Shown here: positions 13,767 through 23,700 of the stretch, one piece after another
How positions within the stretch are numbered: the first letter of the stretch is position 1
Layout: each line of letters begins with the position of its first letter
Assembly: GCF_017654505.1 (NCBI RefSeq)
Contig: NC_054535.1
Coordinates: 50,266,348 to 50,330,347 of the forward strand
DNA length: 64,000 bases
Reading direction: 5' to 3'
Source: Polyodon spathula
Lineage: Eukaryota; Chordata; Actinopteri; Acipenseriformes; Polyodontidae
Program-made: the position numbers and the translations under genes
Notes under the pieces: generated by a model
The model's database searches: none
The model's input: only the letters and a program-made list of their open reading frames with translations
What the model was told of the DNA's origin: nothing

Positions 13767-16500
13767 CATTATACTTATCACTTTTGTTTAATAGTATGGG
13801 GAGTTAACTGAATGATAAAAGCAGTACACTCTGTGGCAGGGGTGTGCAAATATAGTCCTAAAGGTCCAGAGTCCTCCTGGTGAAGGTTTATTTGGTTCAA
13901 TAATTAATTTAGGGTACAGGTGAAGCAAAGACCAAGTGGACTCTGGAATTGAGCATCCTTGCTCTACAGAATATGACAGTGCAGTGCAGAGAGTTGTCTG
14001 CTTTGGGGCACGGAACTAAGCTGAAAACCTAAACTTATTTTATTTGTAACCTAAGACAGATTCAGCCCCAGGACTCTGGATGTGATGTGAAATGGCTAGT
14101 GAGTTAGAACAATACATTACTGTGGCAAAGTAACCGCCCCTGTGTGTATTTTCTGTTATGTGTTGTGTTTTAATGTTGATGTATAGTCATTGGTACACGG
14201 GATATAAACGGGTCTGTGTAACACAGGTGTTTGAAATGTGTATTTGTATTTAGGCACGAGGATTGCACAGCACTTCACGTGCAAGTAAAAAGTAATTGCA
14301 CTTTATTAATTCACGTGCAGTTGTACCGAGACTCCAATTGAGTGATTGATTAGCAATCGAGTCTCGGTACAGCTGCACAAAAGCAGCATGTTTTCACTCA
14401 CTTGGGGTTATGTGTTCGGTGAGTGGAGAACGGGAATGGAGATGGTAATAACGTAAAGTAAATAAGTAAATATCTGCTCACCACGTTTTGTATAGTCCGT
14501 TTTGTTTGTCTCTTTTGTTTTGGTGAATGTGCCATGTCCTGTGTTTTTTGTTTCTTACAACCGTTTATTTTCTGTCTGTTCTGTTCACTCATTAAATGCT
14601 GAGCGAAGCCATTCGCTCAGCTCCACCAAACTCCACCTCTCTTTTTGTTTATTTCCTCGTCTGACGCCACCTACTCCGGCCATCTTTGTTACAATCACCT
14701 AGCTCTGTTTCCACATTTGTAATTACGAACCTCTTGCTGTTTCTATGCAGATGGTTTTAAAGTGCCGAAAGGAGCCAATGCTCTCATTATCCCATATGCT
14801 CTACACCGTGACCCCAGGCACTTCCCAGACCCTGAGGAGTTCAGACCAGAGCGCTTCCTCCCAGAGAATTCCTCCAAGAGACACCCTTTTGCATTTGTTC
14901 CATTTTCAGCAGGGCTAAGAAACTGCATCGGTATGTACAGTGAAATACTATATGAGGTAAAACTGGATCACATTTTCATCTGCAATTTTCCACTTTGAAC
15001 TAGTCCCTTTCTACATTAGTTCTTCATTTCCTTAAGGAGGCACCATTGCAGTAATATTTTATTTTTGATGCTGTTAAGAATATTAGTAGTTTTTTTTTTT
15101 TTTTTTTTTTTACTAGAAATATAGTATCAGGCAACAGTAGGCCTGTAACAGGGCAAGCAGCCCTGTACAGTGTTCAGTATTTATTTTAGAACAGGGTCTC
15201 CCCCTACACCCCTGTGTTATTTTGTATTTGCTTATTGTATTGGGTTTTATTTTGTATATATATATAACGCGGAACACCGTGCGTTTGTTTTTGTTATTGT
15301 TTTTCTGGCAGAGACGAAATTGGCAGCCCGTCCTCTGCCAGTTCTGATTAAAAACCTTGTGGTAATGCGTGACTGTCGGCTAGTGTGTTGTTAACAGTTG
15401 GCAGTCAACATTAATAAACTTGCGCAGATTGTGGCCAAGGGTTAATAGAATAATTACGAACTAGTTAAACCCCTCAGCCACGGTATTTAAGCCTGCAGCT
15501 CTCCCTGCTCTAGGTGGCTGTATGGAGGAGAGTGGATCGAGCGAGGAGCGAACGAGGCTCTTAAAAATTTTGCTTTGACTTTGAATTTCCTAGGTATTCC
15601 GATGACGGGTACGGCCTAGAATTTCCCAATAATGACACAAACAAAACTATTTTTGTTTTGAGATATTTATTTTCTGTGCTCTGTGAGCAAGTGTTTATTT
15701 TTGTTTAAATATTTTATTTATTTTTGTGTTATTGAAAATAAACGGCATTATTTGCCACGTACGCGGTAAACGGTGCATGGCGCCATTGTCAGTAGACAGT
15801 CATTCTGGCAGTACCAGGAGGACGCGGGGTGCTTCATCATTTGGACCGTGACGTCACCAGAAATACCAACAGAGACATTTCCGCCGCAAGGGAATACTCA
15901 GTTTTTTTTTTTTCTTCAGTATTTTTTTATTCACCCTTATTCAGAGCTAAGAACTTTCTCAAAACTATTTTAAAAATCCAGTTTGCCCCTAAACTACATA
16001 CCATGTATCAAAACCCTTCTTTCGACTGAAGCAGACTGGAATCTTTTTCTAATTTGATACTATTTTCAAATGTACGCTTGGACTCTGGATGTAAGATTTG
16101 TGTTGCCTTACACCAAATTAGATCATGATTACTGTTTAAACAAATCTTCTGTTGACATAATGGAATGAACTCTCTGATAGCTGACTGAGTTGAGTATTAA
16201 GTTTCATATGTCTGCTTCTCTAATTGAGTATGGATAGGCATAAAAACTGCTCTGTTAACTTGTTAATTAACTGCATTGAAGGAAAAAGACAAGTCATTAT
16301 TGTGGTGTTCTTTTTGCCTGGTTGCAGGTCAACGCTTTGCACTGATGGAGGAGAAAGTTATTCTCTCCAAGATACTGCGCCATTTCCAAGTAGAGGCCAA
16401 ACAGAAACGGGATGAGATGCGCCTCCTCGGGGAGCTTATCCTTCGTCCAGAGAGCGGCATCTTGATTCAGCTAACAAAGAGAACACAGAAACTCATATAA
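719..16500 (+). CDS. CYP4V2: Cytochrome P450 4V (CYP4V2-like), exons 4-11; 5' exons lie outside the window
   Basis: Eight exons join in phase to about 389 residues plus a stop, matching the C-terminal three quarters of vertebrate CYP4V2 (about 525 residues). CYP4V2 is an ER-membrane heme monooxygenase that omega-hydroxylates medium-chain and polyunsaturated fatty acids; human mutations cause Bietti crystalline dystrophy. Visible signatures are the C-helix [14 protein letters not shown], the oxygen-binding I helix EGHDTT across the exon 7/8 junction, KESLR (ExxR) in exon 9, RPERF in exon 10, and the heme loop [10 protein letters not shown] with its axial Cys ending exon 10. Every intron starts GT and ends AG. 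No frameshift or stop was found, so the gene looks functional although its introns are full of transposons. The exon numbers assume the human 11-exon structure. The fish locus may carry another 4V suffix. Exons 1-3 and the membrane anchor are upstream of base 1. Confidence 0.95.
1379..1864 (-). pseudogene. Myb/SANT-like DNA-binding protein fragment (NAIF1-like, Harbinger-associated type)
   Basis: The 161-residue open frame lies antisense in P450 intron 4. Residues about 15-95 hold a Myb/SANT-like trihelix: [20 protein letters not shown], then a Trp in [14 protein letters not shown], then [20 protein letters not shown] with the conserved third-helix Trp. This spacing fits the NAIF1/Harbinger accessory class, in which such proteins bind transposon ends and import the transposase. 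The C-terminal half ([20 protein letters not shown]...) is low-complexity and the frame is shorter than full-length relatives (about 300 residues). No matching DDE transposase lies nearby, so it is probably a transposon-derived remnant. Confidence 0.6.
2040..2480. repeat. Unclassified interspersed repeat, SINE-like in composition
   Basis: The segment is GC-richer than the rest of the intron, is non-coding, and contains phrases I associate with fish SINE bodies (ctggaccctgg-like, acacagccaggg-like). An A tract at 2556-2581 follows about 75 bases later. I could not define its ends or a tRNA-like head. Confidence 0.3.
2747..2816 (+). CDS. CYP4V2: CYP4V2-like exon 5
   Basis: This short 70-base exon reads [20 protein letters not shown]... 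and ends with two bases of an Arg codon. Acceptor cattag ends at 2746 and donor gtaagt starts at 2817. Confidence 0.92.
3476..3602 (+). CDS. CYP4V2: CYP4V2-like exon 6
   Basis: The acceptor has a strong polypyrimidine tract (ttctttttacag, ending at 3475). The exon reads [18 protein letters not shown]... and ends FTES at a codon boundary before gtaagt. The following intron is about 6.1 kb because it holds the nested Tc1/CR1 pair. Confidence 0.92.
4055..6900 (-). pseudogene. CR1 ORF2: endonuclease and reverse transcriptase (one nonsense mutation)
   Basis: Reading on the minus strand, the frame starts close to the end of ORF1. It passes [20 protein letters not shown] and [13 protein letters not shown] of the AP-type endonuclease, then [50 protein letters not shown] and the FADDTK catalytic core of the reverse transcriptase. 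The C-terminal part contains [20 protein letters not shown]. The frame is open for about 790 residues and is broken by a single TAA at 4358-4360, where the sister copy has a Glu codon. It then continues in the same frame to 4055. So few defects suggest a fairly young insertion. Confidence 0.9.
6901..7842 (-). pseudogene. CR1 ORF1: zinc-finger, coiled-coil and SGNH esterase protein (frameshifted)
   Basis: The N-terminal part (7842-7504) begins [14 protein letters not shown] and has a second Cys pair (CVKC), giving a CxxC...CxxC zinc finger, followed by a Leu/Glu-rich coiled coil ([19 protein letters not shown]). The C-terminal part (7404-6901) is an SGNH hydrolase: GDS of block I in [14 protein letters not shown] in VVVHIGTNN, and the catalytic DGLHLN Asp/His block. 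Esterase domains of this type are known in ORF1 of CR1/L2 LINEs and probably aid RNP or membrane interaction. Frameshifts between 7404 and 7504 disconnect the two parts. Confidence 0.85.
8265..9494 (-). pseudogene. Tc1 transposase remnant
   Basis: Broken frames on the minus strand contain the DD34E core pieces [30 protein letters not shown] and DLNPTEMLW (for DLNPIENLW). Stops and frameshifts exclude function. It belongs to the 3714-9572 element. Confidence 0.75.
9573..9651. repeat. (TA)n microsatellite
   Basis: About 39 perfect TA units directly abut the right terminal repeat of the Tc1/mariner element and end 55 bases before P450 exon 7. Confidence 0.98.
9707..9898 (+). CDS. CYP4V2: CYP4V2-like exon 7
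   Basis: The exon reads VIAERAQNM... and ends [10 protein letters not shown], the first half of the I helix. It contains a charged, Ser/Asp/Lys-rich loop ([17 protein letters not shown]), a variable surface segment in this family. Acceptor gcccag ends at 9706 and donor gtaaac starts at 9899. A (TA)n array ends only 55 bases upstream. Confidence 0.93.
9899..12562 (+). other. P450 intron 7, no recognised element
   Basis: AT-rich sequence. Short open frames in it (for example at 12107-12340) show no conserved domain. I see no repeat with definable ends. Confidence 0.5.
12563..12665 (+). CDS. CYP4V2: CYP4V2-like exon 8
   Basis: The exon begins [11 protein letters not shown], the oxygen-activation Thr motif of the I helix, and continues through [21 protein letters not shown]. 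The acceptor is gttag, preceded by a T tract; the donor is gtaagt. Confidence 0.94.
13092..13226 (+). CDS. CYP4V2: CYP4V2-like exon 9
   Basis: The exon contains the K helix [17 protein letters not shown], whose ExxR pair is invariant in P450s, followed by [12 protein letters not shown]. Acceptor tttcag ends at 13091 and donor gtaagt starts at 13227. The last base starts an Asn codon finished in exon 10. Confidence 0.93.
13694..13764. repeat. (TAA)n microsatellite
   Basis: A perfect trinucleotide array of more than 20 units in P450 intron 9. Confidence 0.97.
13838..13972. repeat. Short interspersed repeat (fish MITE/SINE type)
   Basis: The sequence runs from caggggtgtgcaaatatagt to gagcatccttgctctac. 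It resembles the widespread fish repeat beginning caggggtgt and has partly self-complementary ends (gtccagagtcc and ggactctgga). The family was not identified further. Confidence 0.35.
14121..14693 (+). mobile_element. Solo LTR, family A, copy 1
   Basis: The sequence starts TGTGGCAAAG and ends TTGTTACA (TG...CA ends). Flanks attac and atcac form a 5-bp target duplication with one mismatch. A TATA-like gatataaac is at about 14210. The same sequence occurs inverted at 26747-27261. No internal retrotransposon region is attached, so it is a solo LTR. Confidence 0.75.
14751..14930 (+). CDS. CYP4V2: CYP4V2-like exon 10 (heme-binding loop)
   Basis: The exon reads [20 protein letters not shown]... 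and carries the meander motif RPERF and the heme loop [10 protein letters not shown] with the thiolate Cys. Family members I know have Pro where this copy has Leu before the conserved Arg; Phe, Gly, Arg, Cys and Gly of FxxGxRxCxG are all kept. It lies only 57 bases after the solo LTR that ends at 14693. Confidence 0.94.
15144..15890 (+). mobile_element. LTR retrotransposon fragment (LTR plus a little internal sequence)
   Basis: The sequence begins TGTAACAGGGC, has a TATA-like ggtatttaag near 15483 and a poly(A) signal gaaaataaacgg near 15734. About 35 bases later comes TGGCGCCATTGTC, which could be a primer-binding site since it starts TGG. The right end is not certain. Confidence 0.4.
16328..16500 (+). 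CDS. CYP4V2: CYP4V2-like exon 11 (terminal) with stop
   Basis: The exon reads [20 protein letters not shown]..., the L helix and C-terminal beta strands, and ends KRTQKLI-stop with TAA at 16498-16500. Acceptor ggttgcag ends at 16327. Confidence 0.94.
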
Positions 16501-16720
16501 TCATTTGGTTACCACTTTTTAATCCTTGAGCCCGGTACCTAAGTTTTGACTCATTGATACCACCCAGAGGGACACATTTTAACAATGCATTTTTGAAAGC
16601 CCTATACCTGTGGATGGTATAAATGTATTATAGCAGCTTTGATCATGTAGCTTTATATAAAAATCCATCACTTATAATCGCCCCCCTCATACTAATAAAA
16701 AAGCAGTACTACACAATTAA
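16501..16720 (+). promoter_or_regulatory. CYP4V2: CYP4V2-like 3' UTR with candidate poly(A) signal
   Basis: A canonical AATAAA lies at 16694-16699, about 195 bases past the stop and before the minus-strand transposon that follows. The exact cleavage site cannot be fixed from sequence. Confidence 0.5.
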
Positions 16721-16892
16721 TATTCATTATGCGAACAGAGAATCATTGTAAATCAGTTTTGATAAACAATTGACAGTTAATTACAATAACTATTTTTATA
16801 TCAAAATTAACACTTTTTACTAACCCTGTATTTTGCTTTGCATTTGTATTAGAACTAATCTGTCAAGTTCATCGTCACGTGAGAGACCAAAA

Positions 16893-17771
16893 TCACTCAC
16901 TTTCCTGATTTTCTTGATTTTCACAAGTCTTGAGTTTGCACATGTCTGAGCACTTCATTCCATTGCTCGTGCATAGGCAGTATGGTAGCTGACAGGATCT
17001 TGCACATTTGCAGGCCAGAACTGCTTCAGGTGCTGGAGAACCATCCATCCAGTCGATAGTAAGGTCATCTTGGCCATCTGCAGACTCAAGCTTCCACCCA
17101 AATCCAATGGGATTTGGAATTTCAGGCCTCTTTTCCAAGCACCTCTTACATATCGCTGTTTGATAGTTAGCTGTCTGTGCATGTTTAAACTGATACGACT
17201 CAATCTCACCCTTCCTACTGCAGAATAGCTGGCACCGAAAGTCATTTAAATTGATGTCTTCAGAATTAGATCCATACAACTGCCAGGTAAACTGGTCGAA
17301 TTCGGAGAACAGGAATGTAGAAAGATTCCATCCCTGACCTAGTAACTGAAAGATATCTTGTACTGATTTGTCTGTTTCCAGCATTTTCAAAGCACTAGTC
17401 TTTCCACGCCCAACAAAGGCACTGACAGAATCGTTGCCTGTGAAAGCACGGAGTCCTAGTATTCCCTTACACACACCTGAACCACAGGCACTGCAGACTT
17501 TACTAGTGTCTGTAAATCTTGTGCGAGTGCAAGTTCCACATTTCACAAAGAGAGGTGCATTAATTACATCATTGAAGGCAAGGCAGGACAGAAACACATC
17601 AGTGTCCTCAGAAGTAATGACAGCTGCTCTGCTTCCAGATTTTGCAGCATGAGAAGCATGGAGTACATGTCTTGTATCTGCTTCTTGGTGTGACTCTAAC
17701 TGAGGCACGTTTTCACTGGTGTCCTTTGTAATTCTGTAGCATCTATGTTTGTAACAAAAATACTTTGTCAT
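16893..17771 (-). pseudogene. XPG-like nuclease domain with C-terminal CXC cysteine cluster
   Basis: An open frame of 292 residues. Residues about 28-60 (QEADTRHVLHA...VITSEDTDVFLS) and 105-120 (LGLRAFTGNDSVSAFVGRGK) carry acidic residues spaced as in PIN/FEN/XPG nucleases. A CxxC pair lies at about residues 78-95 (KCGTC, VCSACGSGVC). The C terminus (CKCARSCQLPYCLCTSNGMKCSDMC as a pattern of Cys pairs) resembles tesmin/CXC zinc-binding repeats. The protein family is abundant in fish and invertebrate genomes as transposon genes. The frame is open but upstream parts of the protein are broken, so expression is unlikely. Confidence 0.55.
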
Positions 17772-18359
17772 CTGTAATCAGTTTTTGAGTCCCTGGCATC
17801 ATCCATTCGTTGACTGAGAAGTGTATCAGTGCTACTTTGTTGTCAGTACTTTTAAAAAACGTTCTCCACTGGCTAACCATTTAGCCTACAATTATGTTCT
17901 TGTACTGACTCCTAAGTCCTGACATCGGTTTAGTCAAATACAATGTCAGTTCTTGAACTTTGGGTACTTTCTCTGAGGGCTGCTAACAGGACTGATGATG
18001 CAACCTGTCCAAAGGTTTTCTGGTCTGCCTTTACTTTATGGACCAATGCCATGCTATTAATAATTGTTGCTAGGGATAAGGAATGTCCTTAGCAACATAT
18101 GCTTCTTTCTGCAACTCTCTGCTAGAACGGCTTTGATGGTTTTCCATGGTTGACAGAGATCATGGCAGAGGCCCAAGACATTCCTTATGTGTAGCTCTTT
18201 CCTGGTCTGGGCTGTCAGGATCATTTGGCCAAAGAGTTTCCTGTCTCTTTGAGAATAAGGTCCTTGCCCTTTGCTTTCATTTTCATTTTCTTTTTTTGTC
18301 ATCTGAGAATGTCTTCAACTTCTGTTTTGTCAGATTGTCATGAAATTTGTACTTTGGAG

Positions 18360-19425
18360 TCACACTCTCCAGTGTTCTGCAGTCAGGTAGAATCTGGTCA
18401 CAGCTCCTGGTTTCAGACTGTATTTTCTGATCACTCCTGGTATTTTGAAGTCTTTGTTCACAGTCTCCTCAGTTGTTTGATCGACTGCAATCTTCCCAAA
18501 AGCGTTTTCTGACCCTAATTGAACTGAGAATCCTCCGTGTTTGAAGTGTTCATAGACTTCAGGATGTTCAGTGGGGAGCTTTGACATATCTGCATAGTAC
18601 ACAGGCAAATATCGTGAGTCATTCGTCTTATCATAGGTGAAGCCCATAGCCCATGGGTAACAATCTGACGTGCAGCATTATCAATGATCATGTCATTCTG
18701 AGAGTGTTCTGAGAAAGTCTTCAACAAGCTTCTGGTTTTCCTTTGCCAAATCATAAACTGTGAATTTGTCTGGAATGACAAGAAGTTTGCCTTTCTTATC
18801 TGGGAATATGTGGAGTGCTTCCTTGAATTCAATTTTCAGTTTTTTTGTTATGTGCTTTTTGGTAGAATCCAGTATCTTCTTGATTCCAGCAGTCATAATA
18901 TGGTCCAACAGTTTAGCTGTAAGATCAACCATTTTGATAACTTGAGGCTTTGCATCACACCCTGCATCCTCATCTGCATTCATTGTCTGAATTCCCTGAC
19001 ACAGATGCTGGGTTACTGTCCAGTCTTCTTGTGTAGTTTCTGAGCATGAGCAGTGATAATGTGCTTCAGCTGTCACAATATCTCAGAGAAACCATACCAA
19101 GGATTCTTTCATCTTGCTTTCCCATGGCAATTTGTCTGACTGTCCTGTCAGTGTGGAGATCTAAACATTGTAAAGTGGGTTCTCCAGTTTGTGACCCCTT
19201 CTTATACTTTTCTTTTTGACAAAACATGTAGTGCTTCTCATACCCCCCCAGAAGCTGGGGGCGGTTGTCTGCTTGCCCTCTTGTAGCTGTGTATTTCAGG
19301 AGCAGCATCTTCAGATTTGTAGTTTTTATTTCATTGACTAAATCTTGCTTCAGAGTGAATCTGCATCTGCAAAGTCTGGTAAAATACCAGAGGTACCTGT
19401 TCTTCAGGGGTGCTTTTTGACACAT
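18360..19425 (-). pseudogene. Upstream coding fragments of the Academ-like element
   Basis: Three fragments in different frames: one with YEKHYMFCQKEKYKKGSQTG and QCLDLHTDRTVRQIA (19425-19066), one with VDLTAKLLDHIMTAGIKKIL (19076-18693), and one with GGFSVQLGSENAFGKIAVDQ (18647-18360). Their order matches one continuous ancestral protein. I cannot place the DDE residues. Confidence 0.45.
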
Positions 19426-19822
19426 CCAGTATGGTTCCTAATTTTGGCTGCATTTAGGATAGTCTCCCTGGATGCAAAGTCTTTGGGTGTAATCAAATAA
19501 CTTTCAGGGCTTGTATCGGTCACTGCACAGACAAAAGTGAGATTGATTCTGGGTTTTTTACTTGGTGGGTGGTTAGTTTCTTGCCTATCTGTGTGGGAAA
19601 CATCACAACTACTTGTATCACCAGCTACTTCCGTGACAATATATTAAATTGTCTTAGGATGGGGAATAGCATTCTTGGAAAACTTTCTGTCTCTCCTGGG
19701 ATTTTTAGATTTTATAGATTTTTATATCTATCTGGGCAGGTTGTGGTACATTTTATGTTGGTTGTGATACATTTTACTTCCCCACATCAACTTGTCTTAA
19801 AATAAAATCAAACAAATACATT

Positions 19823-20300
19823 TGGGGCCGTTGTCTCTCAGCCTCTCGGCTGCATTGCCATTTGGGCCTATTGCAGTAGAACATTTTCTAACATCCATAA
19901 CATATCTGAATTTAATAGGCAGTCCAACTATTATTATTTATATTAGAACAATTCCCTGTCTATCTAGCGAATTCCCTTTATTAAATAATACCCCAGATAT
20001 AGGTAAATTACAGTAGTTATAATTCCCCTGTAGTTTCCCCTAAGTCCAATTTAATTGTTTACATTCCAGTTTAGTAGGTTCCAGTTCTATTTATAATTGT
20101 TCTCCATATACAGTAGTTATCCCACTGCTCAAAACTTATGTACTGTTTACATACATTTTGTTTTTTATAACTTTTGAATTAGTCTTTAACCTGAAGCAAT
20201 AAAAACGATTATGTTAGGGGCAGTACCTTTTGTCTCTCAGCCACCCAGCAGCACTCTGTATCTGTCATTTGGGCCTATTGCAGTAGAGCATTACTCCCAG
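19823..20300 (+). repeat. Two direct copies of a short repeat
   Basis: The phrase tgtctctcagcc...catttgggcctattgcagtag occurs at 19830-19880 and again at 20237-20288 in the same orientation, about 400 bases apart. Such spacing could mark a duplicated segment or the ends of one element. No coding content. Confidence 0.45.
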
Positions 20301-21420
20301 CATTACCCCCCTATTTAGCCCTGCCTCCCTACTGCTACACTGCTTTCTAGCGGAAGTCCCTAATAGCTGCCTCATTCAATTGCATTGAATTCCAGGCTGT
20401 TGTTTCACTTTGTTTATTCCATAGTCCCTACTATATATATCCTTTCCTAGAAAAGTCTAATTTATTGAAAACAGTTAGACACAATGTGATATATTTAGCA
20501 ATGCTTGCATGACATACGTGGTAATGTGATAAACTCAGAAAATTGCAGGCCATCTTCGATGTTGCATAAAAAACTACATCCGTCAAACTGTCATATATAT
20601 TTTAAAATCTTTTGACTAGACCTAGAAACTGACACCATTCAAAATTTGCCCCCAAAAGTAGTACTAGCCGTGCTCATGGACTATTTGTAAAAAAAGTGGT
20701 ATACCTACAGTACCAATTTTCGTACTTTTTTTTTTTTTTTTTTATGAAGTAACCTGATTAGGTGGAAACAGAGATACAAGAAAGGCAAATTTGTAACTTG
20801 TCTGACAGTCTTCATAAAATAGTGTTTGTAATGGATATTAGTTCATATAAGCCACATGTATTACTTTATGTTGAATAGTACTCTTTGTTTATAAGAAAAA
20901 TTAACCTGCTACTTTGGTTTGGACTGCATGGCTGTATTTTAAAATAATTAGAGTCAACTTGCTATGTGTGAGAAAAATGAATATTGCCTGAGTTATCAGT
21001 GCCTTCAGATTGTTTTAATTTCTGGACAGAAGGGGAAACATGGTAATAATATGAAGTATATGTTTGGTTTGCTGGGCAGTATAATTCTGTAATTAGATCT
21101 CTTATTGGCAGTCAAGCTCTAAAGGTTAAAAAATAAATAAATAAATAATAAAGTTAAATTATGTCTGTACGTTATTATTAACTTAGTGTGATTATCAATC
21201 ACATGCAGTAATTTACTGCTTTTTAGTCTGGAAATGAAATTGAGCTGACACACCAGTGAATTTTAACAGGGGGAAAAAAAAAAGACATTAAGATTTTATC
21301 CACTTCAACATTTACCAAGTGGAAGCTGCCGTAATATGACTAATGCCAATAAAATATATGCTACAGTGTGTACAATAAATGTTCTAAAATAACTGAAATA
21401 TAAAATACCTTTTTTATTAG
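20301..21420. other. AT-rich intergenic DNA
   Basis: Nothing recognisable apart from homopolymer tracts (T tract near 20727-20743). Confidence 0.4.
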
Positions 21421-21429
21421 CTCTAAGCA

Positions 21430-22170
21430 AGTTTCTGTGATGTTCTGTTTCTGCTTTTGTCTCTGCGACTGCTGTAAACTGTCTCCGCCCATTAGACACC
21501 AAATGCACCTCTTTCTGTCTCTGGGTCTCTTTCCTGCCGGTAACAGCTTGAGTTGTGATGCTGCACAAGTGCCTCGCCTGCGAGGAGTCCGGGCAGTTGC
21601 TGTTATGCTGGCCCCTCCAATATCAGGAGAAGGAGCTACCTGCCCGAATGCCTGAGAAAGAGGAACAGCTTGCCCGAATGAGGAAGAAGGGGAGGGGGGG
21701 GTCTGTTCCCGGAGGTGAGCAGAGGGAGAAGTCCCGATGTCCCTAGAGCCAAAGGGAGAGGGGCTGCTGTCGCCCTGAAAGCCGGAATGGGAGGAGCCGT
21801 TGGCTGGCATTTAGTGCAAAAAGGGAGGGAGCGGCTGCCCTCTTCAGAGCCGGAAGGGGAGGAGCCTCTGCCATCTCTAGTGAAAACTGGCCAAGCGGGA
21901 GGAGGTTGGTGTTTTAAGCGATGGGGAGGGGGGATGTGGGGAGGGTGGAAGCCCTAAAATGTAAATAGTCTGTGGGAATGTAATCACAGATTTGGCCATT
22001 CCCCAATTAGGTAATTACGTGGTAATTGGGGAGTGGTCACATCTATAAAAAGAGCCAGAAATTCTTTGTTTGAAGGATGAGTTTGTTTGGTTGGGTTTTT
22101 ATTTTACCTTTTGGTGGTCAAATGAGTCAGGCTGAACTTGCAGTACTTCAACACTAACCTAAAAATTATT
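21430..22170 (+). mobile_element. Gag-only LTR element fragment, second family
   Basis: The + strand encodes LHKCLACEESGQLLLCW (a Cys-rich knuckle-like motif) followed by Glu/Arg/Pro-rich sequence (EKELPARMPEKEEQLARM), then a long purine tract (about 21918-21950). A TG-starting segment tgtgggaatgtaatcacag at 21972 follows, with tataaaaag at about 22045. This order (knuckle, E/P-rich protein, polypurine tract, LTR start) parallels the 57-60 kb element, but the sequence differs. No protease or polymerase is visible. Confidence 0.4.
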
Positions 22171-22184
22171 GTAAATGAGCTGTA

Positions 22185-22645
22185 ACTCTCAAGGTTCGTT
22201 GTCTCCTTTAAGATAGGACCCAGGACACGGAAATGGAAGTTTATAGTGCTTACGTACACTTTTTAATAACAGAATAAAAAAATAAACAAACACAAACAAA
22301 ACCTAACTCACTTTTGGAGCTCTGTCTATACATTTAACAGGTCCCTGACTAACACGCAGGATGGCTAAGCCATTTACCTGTCACAAAACACACAGGTTTG
22401 ACACAGCACTTACTTTACTTCTGACTGCTCGGAAACAGCACACCTTCTGCTTCCTATTACTCAGCAGCCCCTGAGTAGACTGGCTGCTGACTATTTATGC
22501 CCTGCACCTGGTCCTAATTTGCAATAATCTCCAGGTGTGGGTGACAATTAAACAATAAAATAATTAACAAAAATGTGCATTCACACCTGTTTTTGGCAGG
22601 GAAACTATTAACCCCTTCCCTGCTGTATTATACTGTGTGGAAACT
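22185..22645 (-). mobile_element. Solo LTR-like repeat, family B, copy 1
   Basis: Shares with 28730-29204 and 52218-52625 the ordered blocks gttcgttgtc...gacccaggacac, aggatggctaagccatttacctg, ccctgcacctgg...ccaggtgtgg and ggcaggga...taaccccttccctgc. Minus-strand sense gives a TATA-like cataaatag near 22495, so it reads as an LTR. The ends are approximate. Confidence 0.6.
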
Positions 22646-23700
22646 CAGTTTAAGAAAGCTGTAAGATATCGGTTGTTGCGCAAGGCCAAATTGGAACTTG
22701 GACAGAGACATTTAAATATATTTTTATATTAATTTGGTTATTTGCTTTTGGAAGGAGAATGTATCTGTCTAAAAGAAAACTACATGGAAATCCACATTAC
22801 CAAAATAGCATGAGAAAAATTTAGACTTATTTTTCTTTTCCATGAAAACTGACCCATTATGTACTACATGTATTATGGTTTGATAGCTTGGAACGATGAC
22901 ACAGTGACCACCTACCATCCACAGAGTGGCAGCATTGTATTGCAGCTGGTGTAAACGGTGAACTTGAAATAACTCTACATTCTTCATAAACACTGAAGCT
23001 CCCTAACATAATCTCAAATACCATCATTCATGCTACTGTAATATAATTACAGCTAACATATTTACATTACTATTTCCTCTTAGAGTGTTTCTTCTTTTAT
23101 ATTGCTCTGATTAAAAAAGTAAAAAAAAAAAAAAAAAAGAAAACTTTAAGTGATGAGTTACATCAGTGATTGTAGTTAACAAAATAATTCCACAAATGTG
23201 CCCTGTCATGCAAATTCAACACTCTACATGGGAATAAAATGTGCAGTTTTGAAAGACACATTGTCACAAAAATGTATTTTCATTCAAAATAATGAAACGG
23301 TCCCACCATATCAGTGCCTTCTTTCCTTTCAGTAACCAACCAGTTGCCTCCATTAATAACTGAGCTGGTTTGACTGTGAAGACACTGCTGGTTGAGAATG
23401 ACCCTACAGTAGGTAGTAAAGCAGTGACAGACTTACTGGAAAGCAACAAGCAAACATAACTTTCTTTAATCTAGTGTGGTACCAGATGAAATTTCTTCAA
23501 ATACTCATTTCTGCTAATATTTAAGGAACTACTGTTTTAGGCAAGAGAAACGTGTAAGTACCTACAATCATTTTCATTGTGTAAATGTGTAAACATCAGA
23601 AACGGTATCTGGTAAAATAATATATTTGTGTAGGGTTTATAAATAAAATATAGTTTGCTTGGGTTTGTAAATAAAATATATAGCTTTTGTAAAAACAAAG

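Larger units (their letters stand above)
16870..19560 (-). mobile_element. Academ-like DNA transposon remnant
   Basis: Three or more minus-strand coding fragments follow one another: 19425-19066, 19076-18693, 18647-18360 and 17771-16893. The last has an XPG/FEN-like nuclease fold signature (HQEADTRHVLHASHA, EDTDVFLSCLAF, LGLRAFTGNDSVSAF) and a C-terminal CXC-type cysteine cluster. Fusion of an XPG-like nuclease with a Cys-rich tail and an upstream transposase is described for the Academ superfamily. Frame breaks show it is dead. Terminal repeats were not found. It lies tail to tail with the P450 gene. Confidence 0.5.
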
